From: Haemophilus_D parainfluenzae_AD
Lineage (GTDB): Bacteria > Pseudomonadota > Gammaproteobacteria > Enterobacterales > Pasteurellaceae
Assembly: GCF_001679325.1 (NCBI RefSeq)
Contig: NZ_LZMX01000002.1
DNA length: 64,000 nt
Reading direction: 5' to 3' (one strand)
Part shown: in pieces, positions 63,017-64,000 of the stretch
Layout: every line of letters begins with the position of its first letter
Numbering within the stretch: the stretch's first letter is position 1
Notes under the pieces: model-generated
The model's database searches: none
The model's input: only the letters and a program-made list of their open reading frames with translations
What the model was told of the DNA's origin: nothing
Translations under genes and position numbers: made by a program

Positions 63017-63157
63017 ATATCTTGTAAAACCAGTTAAAAAATTTCCCCAAACAATCGCAATAAGTGATACATTTATCGTTGCATGACTTTTTGTCATTTA
63101 AGAGACAGGGACAGGCGTGAGTTTGTCTGAAATTTCATCAACCAGAGGGAAACATTT

Positions 63158-64000
63158 ATGTTAATTGGTGTACCTAGAGAACTGCTTGAGAGCGAAAATC
63201 GTGTGGCAGCAACGCCAAAAACGGTTCAGCAGATCTTAAAACTGGGCTTTGACGTCATCGTAGAACATGATGCGGGATTCAAAGCAAGTTTTGAAGACCA
63301 AGCATTTATCGACGCCGGCGCAAAAATTGGCTCAAGTTCAGAAGTGTGGCATTCGGATGTGATTTTTAAAGTGAATCCACCAACGGATGCAGAAATTGAT
63401 CAAATGAAGGAAGGTGCAACACTTGTGAGCTTCATTTGGCGTGCACAAAATCCGGATTTAATGAAAAAACTCACGTCGAAAAAAATTAATGTATTAGCTA
63501 TGGATTCTGTGCCACGTATTTCCCGTGCGCAAGCGCTTGATGCATTAAGCTCTATGGCGAATATTTCTGGTTATCGTGCAGTGATTGAAGCGGCTCATGA
63601 ATTTGGTAGTTTCTTCACCGGACAAATTACCGCAGCAGGTAAAGTACCACCGGCAAAAGTATTAGTCATTGGTGCGGGTGTTGCGGGGCTTGCCGCGATT
63701 GGTGCAGCCAATAGCCTTGGTGCGATTGTACGAGCTTTTGACTCTCGTCCAGAAGTAAAAGAACAAGTACAAAGTATGGGCGCGTCTTTCTTAGAAATTG
63801 ATTTCAAAGAAGAAGGCGGTAGTGGCGATGGTTACGCGAAAGTGATGTCAGAAAAATTTAACCGCCGCGCGATGGAGCTTTATGCGGAACAAGCGAAAGA
63901 AGTGGATATCATTATTACCACTGCGGCAATTCCGGGTAAACCAGCCCCTCGCTTAATCACAAAAGAAATGGTTGATTCCATGAAACCGGGTTCTGTGGTG
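63158..64000 (+). CDS. pntA: NAD(P) transhydrogenase subunit alpha PntA (partial, 3' end outside window)
   Basis: The first 281 codons of the proton-translocating transhydrogenase alpha subunit, which interconverts NADH and NADPH using the proton gradient. The N-terminal NAD-binding domain is visible: MLIGVPRELLESENRVAATP, then KVLVIGAGVAGLAAIGAANSLGA (Rossmann motif, read in part) and VDIIITTAAIPGKPAPRLI. The reading frame is open to the last base of the window. AGAGGGA lies 8 bases before the ATG. A CRP site upstream suggests carbon-source control. Confidence 0.94.
   Translation, partial: MLIGVPRELLESENRVAATPKTVQQILKLGFDVIVEHDAGFKASFEDQAFIDAGAKIGSSSEVWHSDVIFKVNPPTDAEIDQMKEGATLVSFIWRAQNPDLMKKLTSKKINVLAMDSVPRISRAQALDALSSMANISGYRAVIEAAHEFGSFFTGQITAAGKVPPAKVLVIGAGVAGLAAIGAANSLGAIVRAFDSRPEVKEQVQSMGASFLEIDFKEEGGSGDGYAKVMSEKFNRRAMELYAEQAKEVDIIITTAAIPGKPAPRLITKEMVDSMKPGSVV

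Larger units (their letters stand above)
62851..63157. other. Intergenic region between tldD and pntA
   Basis: Contents: a terminator at 62857-62886, a single uptake sequence near 62900, a perfect CRP palindrome at 63001-63016, and a leader with AGAGGGA before the pntA ATG. No gene is seen in it. Confidence 0.7.

Overview
This 64 kb window is chromosomal DNA from a Pasteurellaceae bacterium of the Haemophilus type, most likely Haemophilus parainfluenzae or a close relative. The evidence is AT-rich sequence, about forty exact copies (counted by eye) of the Hin-type DNA uptake sequence AAGTGCGGT or its complement, and gene neighbourhoods familiar from Haemophilus. No rRNA, tRNA, prophage, insertion sequence or CRISPR array was recognised. 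Coding density is high, and many operon ends carry stem-loops made from two head-to-head uptake sequences.

Layout. 0.1-7.4 kb: arcB (redox sensor kinase without a PAS linker), tmcA, a 57-residue DUF5363-type protein, and mfd. 7.5-14.1 kb (minus): parE, a copper nitrite reductase of the AniA/NirK type, parC and gltS in close series. 14.3-16.8 kb: queC behind a preQ1-I type riboswitch, a small lipoprotein, ribA and pgpB. 17.0-26.0 kb: one 2977-residue trimeric autotransporter adhesin with five repeated collagen-like modules. 26.1-33.0 kb: nagK, an AgcS-type symporter, catalase, a Bcr-type efflux pump, rsuA and a DUF1919 protein. 33.2-42.2 kb: malic enzyme lacking the usual phosphotransacetylase domain, an LtaS/sulfatase-like membrane protein, ytfE, a YafD-like protein, pepA, lptF and lptG. 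42.3-51.0 kb: fbp, the 5-oxoprolinase genes pxpBCA with an Nramp-like permease, codBA with a PurR operator, and a MetE-like methyltransferase with a Met box. 51.1-61.3 kb: lysS, nrdA-orf-nrdB behind two NrdR boxes, and the lpoA-yraN-diaA-dolP cluster divergent from rsmI. The window ends with tldD and the 5' part of pntA.

How it fits together. Several genes concern oxygen limitation and nitrosative or oxidative stress: ArcB, nitrite reductase, YtfE under an FNR-like box, and catalase. Nucleotide and nitrogen salvage appears in codBA, pxpBCA, nagK and nrdAB. Many regulatory sites can be read directly from the sequence: PurR, NrdR, MetJ, FNR, CRP and preQ1.

The most unusual objects are the adhesin with Gly-X-Y blocks inside a trimeric stalk, the nitrite reductase gene inserted between parE and parC, the unexplained 104-residue gene with paired hairpins between nrdA and nrdB, the Nramp-like permease without metal-site motifs, and the single-domain malic enzyme. 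Family assignments rest on recognising motifs by eye; no database search was run.
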